This document shows, one piece after another, positions 46,538-53,960 of a stretch of DNA of 64,000 nt (position 1 is its first letter; the number at the start of each line of letters is the position of its first letter). The notes beneath the pieces were generated by a model, which saw only the letters and a program-made list of their open reading frames with translations, searched no databases and had not been told where the DNA came from. The position numbers and the translations under genes were made by a program. Origin of the DNA: Paenibacillus paeoniae (GTDB lineage Bacteria; Bacillota; Bacilli; Paenibacillales; Paenibacillaceae); contig NZ_QUBQ01000002.1 of assembly GCF_003388735.1 (NCBI RefSeq), positions 496,001-560,000 of the forward strand. Direction: 5' to 3'.

Positions 46538-47863
46538 TTATTTTTTGTTCAATTCCCATGTTTTCTGATGCTCAGCTGCCAACTCCTCAACGTTCACATC
46601 TTTGATCAGCAAGCTTTGCAGACCTGTCAGATGAGTTTGAGTCGTAGCCGGCTCGATCACATTGTCAAAGTTCATGTCGCCGCCTTGAACTTCATTAAAG
46701 CGTTGCATAGCGTCAACTGCCAGATCGGAGTAGCCAGCAGCCTTGAAGTCGCCGTCCACTTTTTGAGCCAGACCTACAGCCGCTTTATTGTCAAATGCCA
46801 CTTTCGGGTAGTTAATCAGCAAGTATTTCAGGAATTTCTTGCTTTCATCCAAATGATCGCTGTTTGCGCCCAGTGCATAAGCTGTACCCGGTGCAATAAC
46901 ATAATCCTTCGAATCGCCTTTGCCGCCTACTGTCGGGAATGGCAGGAAGCCAACTTTGCCGCTTACCGTCTCGGATGCGTCAATGGAGGAAATTTCCCAT
47001 GTACCCATGAAGTACATAGCTGCTTTACCGTCGCGGAACTGCTGGGAAGCCGTATTGTTGTCGTACGTGGCTGCGCCCTCTTGGTAAGCGCCTGCATCGA
47101 TTAGCTCTTTTGTTTTTTGCAGAGCTTCCACGAATACCGGATCCGTGAATTGCTTGTTGCCAGCTACAACTTCATCCAGGAATTTCGGTCCGCCGTTCAC
47201 ACGCTGCAATACGTTCGTGAACATGAAGGATAGCGGCCATTTGTCTTTGCCGCCCAGCATCATTGCTGGAATGCCGGCTTCTTTGAACTTCGGAACCGAA
47301 GCGACGAGATCTTCGAATGTCGTTGGCACCGGTACTCCAGCTTTCTCGAACAGCTCTTTATTATAGAAAATGCCTGCGAGGTTCATGTTGTAAGGAAGTG
47401 CGAATACGTTGCCGTCGAAGGAGTAGTATTCCAGTACGCCTTCCAGGAACGTGCCTTTCAGCTCGGCGTCGTCTAGCAGATCGTTCAGCGGAGCAAGCAC
47501 TTTGCCATTCGCGAACGGTTGCAGCTGCGCGCCCGGGTTAACCATCGTAATGTCAGCTACTTCGCTGGAAGCTGCTTGCGTTTTCAGCTTAACCTTTTGC
47601 TGCTCCGTATCTAGACGATCCCATTCGATTTTGACGTTCGGGTTTTCTTTCATGTAGTTGTTTACGATTATTTCTTCCACTTGATACTGAGGAGTCGACT
47701 TGTCCGTTTGCAGAGTTTGGAGAGTCAGTGTTATTTTTTTGCCCTCCGACTTTCCGTCAGCCGGTTTATTGGTCGAGCCTGGCTCTTTGGCGCCTCCGCA
47801 TGCGGCAAGCGTAAAGGTCAGTGCTGTTGCGAGCACCAAGCTGATCGCGCGTCTTTTTTTCAT
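46538..47863 (-). CDS. Sugar ABC transporter substrate-binding lipoprotein
   Basis: A 441-aa extracellular solute-binding protein of the CUT1 (family 1) type. Signal peptide with lipobox LAAC (Cys22), then a Gly/Lys-rich linker. Typical segments are VNNYMKENPNVKIEWDRLDTEQQ, PYNMNLAGIFYNKELFEKAGV and GKAAMYFMGTWEISSI. First gene of the five-gene sugar uptake and two-component unit, with a CRE 21 bp upstream of its start. GAGGGGG precedes the ATG by 9 nt. Confidence 0.95.
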   Translation of the reverse strand: MKKRRAISLVLATALTFTLAACGGAKEPGSTNKPADGKSEGKKITLTLQTLQTDKSTPQYQVEEIIVNNYMKENPNVKIEWDRLDTEQQKVKLKTQAASSEVADITMVNPGAQLQPFANGKVLAPLNDLLDDAELKGTFLEGVLEYYSFDGNVFALPYNMNLAGIFYNKELFEKAGVPVPTTFEDLVASVPKFKEAGIPAMMLGGKDKWPLSFMFTNVLQRVNGGPKFLDEVVAGNKQFTDPVFVEALQKTKELIDAGAYQEGAATYDNNTASQQFRDGKAAMYFMGTWEISSIDASETVSGKVGFLPFPTVGGKGDSKDYVIAPGTAYALGANSDHLDESKKFLKYLLINYPKVAFDNKAAVGLAQKVDGDFKAAGYSDLAVDAMQRFNEVQGGDMNFDNVIEPATTQTHLTGLQSLLIKDVNVEELAAEHQKTWELNKK

Positions 47864-47883
47864 TTTTAAAATCCCCCTCGAGT

Positions 47884-47897
47884 TGATATCGCTTACA
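47884..47897 (-). promoter_or_regulatory. Catabolite responsive element (CRE)
   Basis: The minus strand reads TGTAAGCGATATCA, a full match to the TGWAANCGNTNWCA consensus, between the promoter region and ribosome binding site of the binding-protein gene. Position suggests CcpA roadblock repression. Confidence 0.75.
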
Positions 47898-48069
47898 AGT
47901 ATTACTCTACCCTTTTAGCCCCCTGCTTCGAAATACAAAAAATCAACTTCTTGTGTTGAATTTTTCTATATTGTTCTCCGGACATGATCAGTTAAGCACA
48001 CCGGATTAGGGATGCCGCATAAGATGCAGGAGTATAAACGCCCAATGTTGAAGGAGATGGAAGGATCGC

Positions 48070-49086
48070 ATGACGGATACTTACGACACGACCAATGAAT
48101 TGCCTGTACCTCCGCAACAGGCACAGACTTACACCGTGAAGAACGGCTGCGGCTGCGGCGGAGAACGTGCACTGCTGCCTATACCCGGCGTTCTGCCGGG
48201 ACCTTACTACCCGGGACCTTGGGGACCTGGACTAGGACCATGGGGACCAGGGCCTTGGGGACCGGGGACTTGGGGGCCTGGACCAGGCGGACCTCATGGT
48301 CATGGACCTTGGGGACCTGGACCGGGCGGACCTCACGGCCATGGACCTTGGGGGCCTGGACCAGGCGGACCTCACGGTCATGGACCTTGGGGGCCTGGAC
48401 CAGGCGGACCTCACGGTCATGGACCTTGGGGGCCTGGAGGACCGGGCGGTCCTCACGGGCCGGGCTCTGGCGGACACCACGGACCGAGGCCATTAGAGCT
48501 GCCGGACTCCCGGCCGCCTGCGCATCCTCCCGGACAGCATGGCTCTGGACATCAAGGTTCTGGGCAGCATGGATCAGGGCAGCATAGCTCTGGACATCAG
48601 GGTTCTGGACACCATGGATCAGGGCAGCATGGATCAGGACACCATGGACAGCATCACCCTGGCCCGCCCCATCATCCACACCATCACGGACCTTGGCCGG
48701 GTCCGGGTCCTTGGGGCCCAGGACCGTGGGGAGGACCGTTCGCCCTGCCGCTCCCGATTCCAGTACCTATTCCTGTTCCCGGTCCGCCTGGACCCGTACA
48801 GCAGGGCTTCATATCGGTTGTTGTGAACGGTGGGAATATTTATCCCGCGATCTCGAACAGCTATACCATCGGCTTCCGTCCAGGCCTGACCATAGGCGGC
48901 GCATTGGCCCAATCCGGCGTCATTACGTTCGCTGCCGACAGCACTATCACTGCCATTAGCGGATATCCGATTTCCGGCAATATCGGTTATCAGCTGCGAT
49001 TGAACGGTCGTATTATACCGTCCACTACGCTTAATCTGCCCATCCAGCCATCCGACACAGTTGCGATAGATATCATATACCGATAA
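48070..49086 (+). CDS. Gly/Pro/His-rich repeat protein with DUF4430-like C-terminus
   Basis: A 338-aa protein without a signal peptide. A short N-terminus with a GCGCGG cysteine patch (26-31) leads to a long low-complexity region. First come 13-residue PWGPGPGGPHGHG-type repeats (about 65-125), then a QHGSGHQGSG section (about 155-195) and a His/Pro stretch. The C-terminal ~85 residues form a folded-looking domain (ISVVVNGGNIYPAI, TIGGALAQSGVI, GYQLRLNGRIIP, QPSDTVAIDIIY) that resembles the DUF4430/transcobalamin-like beta domain. The composition recalls spore-coat or exosporium proteins, but that is inference. It is transcribed alone. Confidence 0.82.
   Translation: MTDTYDTTNELPVPPQQAQTYTVKNGCGCGGERALLPIPGVLPGPYYPGPWGPGLGPWGPGPWGPGTWGPGPGGPHGHGPWGPGPGGPHGHGPWGPGPGGPHGHGPWGPGPGGPHGHGPWGPGGPGGPHGPGSGGHHGPRPLELPDSRPPAHPPGQHGSGHQGSGQHGSGQHSSGHQGSGHHGSGQHGSGHHGQHHPGPPHHPHHHGPWPGPGPWGPGPWGGPFALPLPIPVPIPVPGPPGPVQQGFISVVVNGGNIYPAISNSYTIGFRPGLTIGGALAQSGVITFAADSTITAISGYPISGNIGYQLRLNGRIIPSTTLNLPIQPSDTVAIDIIYR
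48265..48459 (+). repeat. 39-bp tandem repeat inside the Gly/Pro/His-rich gene
   Basis: Units begin at about 48265, 48304, 48343, 48382 and 48421, each 39 bp and encoding a 13-residue PWGPGPGGPHGHG-type motif. The copies are nearly identical at the DNA level, suggesting recent expansion and likely length variation between strains. Confidence 0.9.
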
Positions 49087-49093
49087 TCAGAAC

Positions 49094-49127
49094 AAAAAAA
49101 CGCCGAGAGCCTGCGCTCTCGGCGTTT
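49094..49127. terminator. Terminator between the repeat protein and the protease
   Basis: AAACGCCGAGAGC and GCTCTCGGCGTTT with a 4-nt loop. Seven Ts follow on the minus strand (protease side) and a weaker TTTACCTTATTT on the plus strand. Confidence 0.88.
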
Positions 49128-49130
49128 ACC

Positions 49131-50243
49131 TTATTTGCGTATCGCTTTCCCTTTGCCGGACTGCAGCTTAAGCTGATCATTTTCATAGCCGACCTTGTAC
49201 GTTACCTGGTATTTGCTAAGCACGTTTTCGCTATTTTTACGCTCATCTACGGACAACACCGCTGTAACCGTCGCCTCATCGCCACTGTTCGAGACATGCA
49301 GGTTGTCAATGACGACATTGCGCGTCGTAAGATATCCTTCGCGGAACTTGATATAGCTCGTGCCTTCCTTCCAAGTGCCGCCCAACAGGGAATAGGCGTA
49401 CACATAGTCGCGGCTGTTCAAGCTGTCGTAGAAATGCCGGACCAAATAGTCCGCAAGCTGCTCCAGCGTTGCCTCCTTCTGATGCTCCTCTCTATCCTCT
49501 GCAAGCGATAGATTCGGCAGCATCTCCATCGGCTCCCGCGACCAGCCCTCCGCCATTGCCAGCACGGCGGATATCGGTATGCTGAAGCCGATCGTCCCTT
49601 CCTCCAAACCAGCCGAATTAATGCCTAGCACAGCGCCGGTCTTCATATCAACAAGCGGACCGCCGCTATTGCCCGGTGCGATAGGCGCCGAAATCTGATA
49701 AAGATCACTATACGTATACGGCTCAATATGGAAGCTGCGGCCGACACCGCTAATGATACCGGTTGTTACTGTATTCTGAAATCCAAGCGGACTGCCGACA
49801 GCCAGCACGTCGTCTCCTACTTCCCCACGCTCATATTTCACAAGCGAAAGCGGCTCCACTCCGGCCAATTCCTGCACACGCACCACAGCTATATCCGTAT
49901 CTGTGCTGATGCCGATAACCTCGCCATCCAGTTCGCGGGCATCCGACGTTTTCACCCTCACGTGTCTCACGCCCGATACGACATGGGCATTCGTAATCAA
50001 ATCCCCCTCATGGTTGTAGAGAAATCCAGAGCCTTGCGATCCGGTATCCGTCTCTATCATGACAACGAGCTTTTGAGTCTCGAAGATGACATCCTTCAGC
50101 AGCTTCTTCACTTCACCCACAGCAAGCAAAGGAGAGCCTTCCAGTTGCTTGGGCATCTCCGTCCGGACAGCGAAGCCGGCAGCAGTGCCCGCTCCTAAGA
50201 TAAGAAGGGAGCCCAGAATGCCGATCCATAATTTTTTGTTCAT
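49131..50243 (-). CDS. HtrA-like trypsin-fold protease without PDZ domain
   Basis: The ATG at 50243 (370 aa) follows AGGAGG by 9 nt; the frame extends 16 codons upstream. One N-terminal membrane helix (about 5-25), then a serine protease domain with His87 (TNAHVV), Asp117 (TDTDIAVV) and Ser193 (APGNSGGPL). In place of the PDZ domain of classical HtrA, the ~120-residue C-terminus (about 250-370; VRHFYDSLNSRDYVYAYSLL, ATVTAVLSVDE, YQVTYKVGYENDQLKL) looks NTF2-like. It is encoded 13 bp after the zinc-ribbon protein and probably acts with it outside the membrane. Confidence 0.88.
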   Translation of the reverse strand: MNKKLWIGILGSLLILGAGTAAGFAVRTEMPKQLEGSPLLAVGEVKKLLKDVIFETQKLVVMIETDTGSQGSGFLYNHEGDLITNAHVVSGVRHVRVKTSDARELDGEVIGISTDTDIAVVRVQELAGVEPLSLVKYERGEVGDDVLAVGSPLGFQNTVTTGIISGVGRSFHIEPYTYSDLYQISAPIAPGNSGGPLVDMKTGAVLGINSAGLEEGTIGFSIPISAVLAMAEGWSREPMEMLPNLSLAEDREEHQKEATLEQLADYLVRHFYDSLNSRDYVYAYSLLGGTWKEGTSYIKFREGYLTTRNVVIDNLHVSNSGDEATVTAVLSVDERKNSENVLSKYQVTYKVGYENDQLKLQSGKGKAIRK

Positions 50244-50256
50244 TCTGCCACCCCTC

Positions 50257-51507
50257 CTAATCCAGATACCACTCTGCTTTGTCCACCACAATATTCGTAT
50301 CTTCTGAATAAATGCCGTAGACCGTTGTCGTGAATGTCATAAGCTCCCCGGATTCGATATATTCCGGCGTTACAGTCGCTTTTCCTCTGCTGAGCACATC
50401 TCCATCCTTCGACTGGACGATGACCTCTACCGCTACGGAATAGATCGCTCTTGTAGCAATATTTTTGAGCGTTCCTTCAATTGTCAGATCGCCGAATTCA
50501 TCCAGCGTCTTCTCCAGACTGATCACTTCGACGGCAGCCGTTCGATTGATCAAGTCTTCCTCAGCCGCTCGCTGCATGGCTTGCTCAATCCGCTGCTGCT
50601 CCAGTCGCTCATATCTGGCCTGCTCATCCTTGATCTTCTTGAGCAGACCAAGCAGCTCCTTATCCTCTCTCGCCCATGCCAGAGAACGATTGACGGCAGA
50701 AATGGCGCCGGTGTAATTTTTCCTAACCAGCAGCTGCTCGATTTCTCTTGCCGTAATGTCTCGTATAGAGCCGACGATTTGCTGGCGAAGCTCTGCCGCT
50801 TCCTCTCCAATCAATCCATTCACGACGTTGAGCATCTCGCCAAGCTCTTTGACCGTCGTTAATGCCTCGTACTCTTTCGTAAGCTTCAGAAGCGTCAGCT
50901 TCATATTAAGCTCGTCCAGCTTTTCTCTAAGCTTATCGTAGATCGGCTCCTTATGGCCCCCAAACTCGGTCTTCAGCCGATTCAGGCCAGCCTCTGCCTC
51001 ATCCGTCATTCCTACGGAGAGCCTCGTCCCGATTTGGGCGATCATACGCTCAAGCTCCAGCACATGTCCAATAATCTCTACATCAGCAGCAAGCGCATTG
51101 AATTTGGGACGGGCCTCCAAGGCATCCTCCAGCTTCTCAAGCGCTACTATGTATTCGCCGCTCAGAGCGGCCGTCCTCGCTTCCGACTGAAGCCGGAGCA
51201 CGGTCTCGTTCACATTCTTCTCGTAATGATAATAGAGAAAGACAGAGGTGGTGACGAGAAAGGCAAGCAAGACAAGCCCAATCGGAAGCGGCCAAGTCAA
51301 GCCGCGCTTGCTCTCGCCTTCAGTCGGTACAGACTGTCCGCTTATGACAGCAGCTTCTCCCGCTAGCTCAAGCGACGCTGCTCCTTCGGAGAGCGCTTCT
51401 TCCCAGTGGACTGCCTCTATAATTCTATGAGAATAGAGCCTTCTACCGCATTGACTGCAATATTTGGCATCCTCCGTATAGCTTCTTACGCAATGATGGC
51501 AATACAC
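50257..51507 (-). CDS. Zinc-ribbon, membrane, coiled-coil protein with FxLYD-like tail
   Basis: A 416-aa protein starting with GTG at 51507. A cytoplasmic zinc ribbon (Cys3, Cys6, Cys17, Cys20) is followed by an acidic linker and one membrane helix (about 72-92). An extracytoplasmic, strongly helical/coiled-coil section follows (about 95-310), with TPR-like ALSGEYIVALEKLEDALEARP and NYTGAISAVNRSLAW. The C-terminal ~95 residues form a beta domain (LTIEGTLKNIATRAIYSVAVEVIV) of the FxLYD kind. Same transcript as the protease. Function unknown. Confidence 0.8.
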   Translation of the reverse strand: MYCHHCVRSYTEDAKYCSQCGRRLYSHRIIEAVHWEEALSEGAASLELAGEAAVISGQSVPTEGESKRGLTWPLPIGLVLLAFLVTTSVFLYYHYEKNVNETVLRLQSEARTAALSGEYIVALEKLEDALEARPKFNALAADVEIIGHVLELERMIAQIGTRLSVGMTDEAEAGLNRLKTEFGGHKEPIYDKLREKLDELNMKLTLLKLTKEYEALTTVKELGEMLNVVNGLIGEEAAELRQQIVGSIRDITAREIEQLLVRKNYTGAISAVNRSLAWAREDKELLGLLKKIKDEQARYERLEQQRIEQAMQRAAEEDLINRTAAVEVISLEKTLDEFGDLTIEGTLKNIATRAIYSVAVEVIVQSKDGDVLSRGKATVTPEYIESGELMTFTTTVYGIYSEDTNIVVDKAEWYLD

Positions 51508-51604
51508 CTGCGTTCAACTCCCAGTCCTATCTTCTCTTCTCTCTATGAATACAGACTCTATTTTATAACAAATAGTAAATAATCTCCATTTTAAAATAGT
51601 GGAA

Positions 51605-51650
51605 GATAAAATAAGCGCCGTCCTCGATTAGGAGATCGGAAGACGACGCC
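51605..51650 (-). terminator. Terminator of galU
   Basis: On the minus strand GCGTCGTC pairs with GACGGCGC (one wobble) plus an inner CCGAT/ATCG helix, followed by TTATTTTAT. Confidence 0.75.
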
Positions 51651-51658
51651 TGTTATCC

Positions 51659-52543
51659 TTAACCTTTGCTCATTTGTCCCAGTCGCTCAAGCATATATTT
51701 TCGCACATCCGCAGCCAAGTCTTCCCGCTCCAGAGCAAAATCGATCGTCGCCTGCACGAACCCGAGCTTATCGCCCACGTCATGACGACGCCCGCCAAAG
51801 CGGAAAGCTTGGAGGCCATTGGTACGGTTCAACTCCTGCAGACTGTCGGTCAGCTGAATTTCGCCCGCCTTGCCAGGCTGTGCCCCCTCCAGCAAGCCAA
51901 AGATCGCGGGATGAAGCACATAACGGCCAACAACCGCATAATTGGACGGCGCCAGACCCGGGCCCGGCTTCTCCACAATATCTCTAACGGGAGCGAAGGA
52001 ATGGCTTCCTTGCTCGATATCAACAATGCCGTATTTGTGAGTCTGATCCCACGGCACTTCCATAACGGCAACAATTGAAGACTGCGACTGCTCATACTCA
52101 TCCATCATTTCTTTCAGACAGGGCTTCTCCGAAGTCAGAATATCGTCGCCCAGCAGCACGGCGAACGGCTCGTCTCCGATGAAGCGCCTTGCGCACAGCA
52201 CCGCATGCCCAAGCCCAAGCGGTTCCTTCTGACGAACGTAATAAATATCAGCTAATTGGGAGATCGCTTTCACAACGGAAAGCATTTCTTCATTATGCCT
52301 CGCTTCAAGCTCCGATTCTAGCTCCACTGACTTGTCAAAATGATCCTCAATGGCACGCTTATGCCGGCCGCTAATGATGACAATACTCTCGATGCCGGAC
52401 TCGACGGCTTCCTCTACAATATACTGAATGGCCGGCTTATCGATGAGAGGCAGCATTTCCTTCGGCTGCGCCTTCGTCGCAGGGAGAAACCTTGTGCCGA
52501 GACCGCCCGCTGGAATGACCGCTTTTCTGATTTTGTTCGTCAT
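51659..52543 (-). CDS. galU: UTP--glucose-1-phosphate uridylyltransferase
   Basis: A 294-aa nucleotidyltransferase making UDP-glucose for wall glycolipid, teichoic acid and exopolysaccharide synthesis. The N-terminal AVIPAGGLGTRFLPATKAQPKEMLP is the nucleotide-binding and catalytic loop; LIDKPAIQYIVEEAVESG and VVEKPGPGLAPSNYAVVGRYV (here with the DIVEKPG signature) follow. Length fits GalU/GtaB. AGAGGAG lies about 12 nt before the ATG. Single-gene unit. Confidence 0.96.
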   Translation of the reverse strand: MTNKIRKAVIPAGGLGTRFLPATKAQPKEMLPLIDKPAIQYIVEEAVESGIESIVIISGRHKRAIEDHFDKSVELESELEARHNEEMLSVVKAISQLADIYYVRQKEPLGLGHAVLCARRFIGDEPFAVLLGDDILTSEKPCLKEMMDEYEQSQSSIVAVMEVPWDQTHKYGIVDIEQGSHSFAPVRDIVEKPGPGLAPSNYAVVGRYVLHPAIFGLLEGAQPGKAGEIQLTDSLQELNRTNGLQAFRFGGRRHDVGDKLGFVQATIDFALEREDLAADVRKYMLERLGQMSKG

Positions 52544-52693
52544 GGCTACGACATGCTCCTCTCTTCACTTAAGAGTTGCTGCTTTCAACTATCATATCAT
52601 TTCTGCTAAGCCAGGGCCATTGGAAGGCGCCTATCTTATTAGAAAGTCCCCCCTATTTCCGCTTATCCCCAGCTTGATCATGAAGGTTGGATG

Positions 52694-52729
52694 AACTGTA
52701 TTGACATTCGTTACAGTTTATAATAGGTT
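52694..52729 (+). promoter_or_regulatory. trxB promoter with overlapping dyad
   Basis: TTGACA (52701-52706), 17 bp, TAGGTT (52724-52729). AACTGTA (52694-52700) and TACAGTT (52712-52718) are perfect inverted arms flanking the -35, a likely regulator site. A TATAAT at 52719 is only 12 bp from TTGACA and is not usable with it. Confidence 0.5.
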
Positions 52730-52784
52730 TAGATTATACAAATGTTCAACTCATTATTCCATTCCCACATTGGAGGATTATCCC

Positions 52785-53726
52785 ATGAACAAAACTATAA
52801 TCATCGGAACCGGCCCTGCCGGATTGACAGCAGCTATCTACCTGGCCCGTGCGAATATGGAGCCGCTTGTTATTGAAGGCTGGCAGCCTGGCGGACAATT
52901 GACCACGACAACGGAAGTGGAGAACTTCCCTGGATTCCCGGACGGCATATTGGGTAGCGAGCTTATGTCCAATATGCGCAAGCAAGCGCAACGCTTCGGC
53001 GCAACGTTCAAAACAGGCTCTGTGAAAAGCGTCGACTTCAGCAAGCGCCCCTATACGCTGGAGGTTGAAGGGCTTGGTCAACTGCAAGCGGAATCCATCA
53101 TCATTTCAACTGGAGCATCGGCCAAATACTTGGGCATCCCTGGCGAGCAGGAAAATCTGGGGCGCGGCGTCAGCACATGCGCAACCTGTGATGGATTTTT
53201 CTTCCGCGGCAAAAAGCTCATCGTCATTGGCGGCGGCGACTCCGCCATGGAGGAAGCCGGCTTCCTGACCCGCTTCGCAACGGATGTACAGCTTGTTAAT
53301 CGCCGCGAGGAATTGCGCGCGTCCAAGATCATGCAGGACCGCGCCCGCGGGAATGACAAAATTTCCTGGAGCCTGAATCGTACACCGCTGGAAGTGGTCG
53401 GCGGCGAGAACGGACTTCAGGGACTCCGTGTCCGCAATAACGAAACCGGCGAAGAAGAGCTGCTCCAGGCGGATGGCGTATTTGTAGCGATCGGTCATAC
53501 GCCGAATACCGGATTCCTCGGCGGCCAGGTTACGACGGATGAGCAAGGTTATATTATTGTTAAGCCTGGCACCTCGGAGACAAATATTCCCGGCGTGTTC
53601 GCTTGCGGCGACGTACAGGACAATATTTATCGCCAAGCCATTACAGCAGCAGGCAGCGGTTGCATGGCGGCACTCGACTGCGAGCGGTATTTGGAAGCGG
53701 CAGCGCATGAAGCGGTTCATTCTTGA
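52785..53726 (+). CDS. trxB: Thioredoxin reductase
   Basis: A 313-aa NADPH-dependent flavoprotein. The ATG at 52785 follows GGAGG by 8 nt; the open frame starts 28 codons earlier inside the promoter. FAD loop GTGPAG (8-13), redox pair Cys132/Cys135 (TCATCDG), NADPH loop GGGDSA and the C-terminal FAD-binding ACGDVQDNIYRQAITAAGSG are present. Length is normal. Single gene. Confidence 0.97.
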   Translation: MNKTIIIGTGPAGLTAAIYLARANMEPLVIEGWQPGGQLTTTTEVENFPGFPDGILGSELMSNMRKQAQRFGATFKTGSVKSVDFSKRPYTLEVEGLGQLQAESIIISTGASAKYLGIPGEQENLGRGVSTCATCDGFFFRGKKLIVIGGGDSAMEEAGFLTRFATDVQLVNRREELRASKIMQDRARGNDKISWSLNRTPLEVVGGENGLQGLRVRNNETGEEELLQADGVFVAIGHTPNTGFLGGQVTTDEQGYIIVKPGTSETNIPGVFACGDVQDNIYRQAITAAGSGCMAALDCERYLEAAAHEAVHS

Positions 53727-53728
53727 TC

Positions 53729-53746
53729 AAAAATCCTGATTTTTTT
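53729..53746 (+). terminator. Weak AT-rich hairpin after trxB
   Basis: AAAAAT-CCTG-ATTTTT followed by T residues, 3 bp past the trxB stop. The short AT stem makes efficiency doubtful. Confidence 0.4.
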
Positions 53747-53781
53747 CGCCCAAGCTACTGGCGTTAAATGTGCAATTCATG

Positions 53782-53926
53782 TATAATTAAACACGTTGAG
53801 AGTTCAAAATATAAAGGCACTGCTACCGCATACCTATTGTTCGATATACGCTTCTCGAGAGCGGCGCTGAACATTTTCAGGAAAAGGTACAACCTCGGCT
53901 GAGTAAGCGGAGGTTGTGCCTTTTTT
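53782..53926 (+). ncRNA. Possible structured leader with terminator before the GH13 gene
   Basis: A TATAAT (53782-53787) without a clear -35 is followed by about 95 nt with several short dyads. A strong intrinsic terminator follows: GGTACAACCTC (53886-53896) with GAGGTTGTGCC, then six Ts ending 53926, only 35 bp before the GH13 ATG. This is the layout of an attenuated leader or a small RNA. I do not recognise a known riboswitch, T-box or antiterminator sequence. The terminator might alternatively just end trxB transcripts. Confidence 0.4.
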
Positions 53927-53960
53927 CGTTTTTCCACTAACTTTCGGAAGGGGAACTATC

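Noticed and set aside
48179..48679. Overlapping antisense and alternate-frame ORFs in the Gly/Pro/His repeat gene
   Set aside because: They are products of the 39-bp period, a multiple of three, which keeps all frames open.
53782..53926. T-box or LicT-type antiterminator upstream of the GH13 gene
   Set aside because: No GGTGG-type T-box core and no ribonucleic antiterminator consensus overlapping the terminator.
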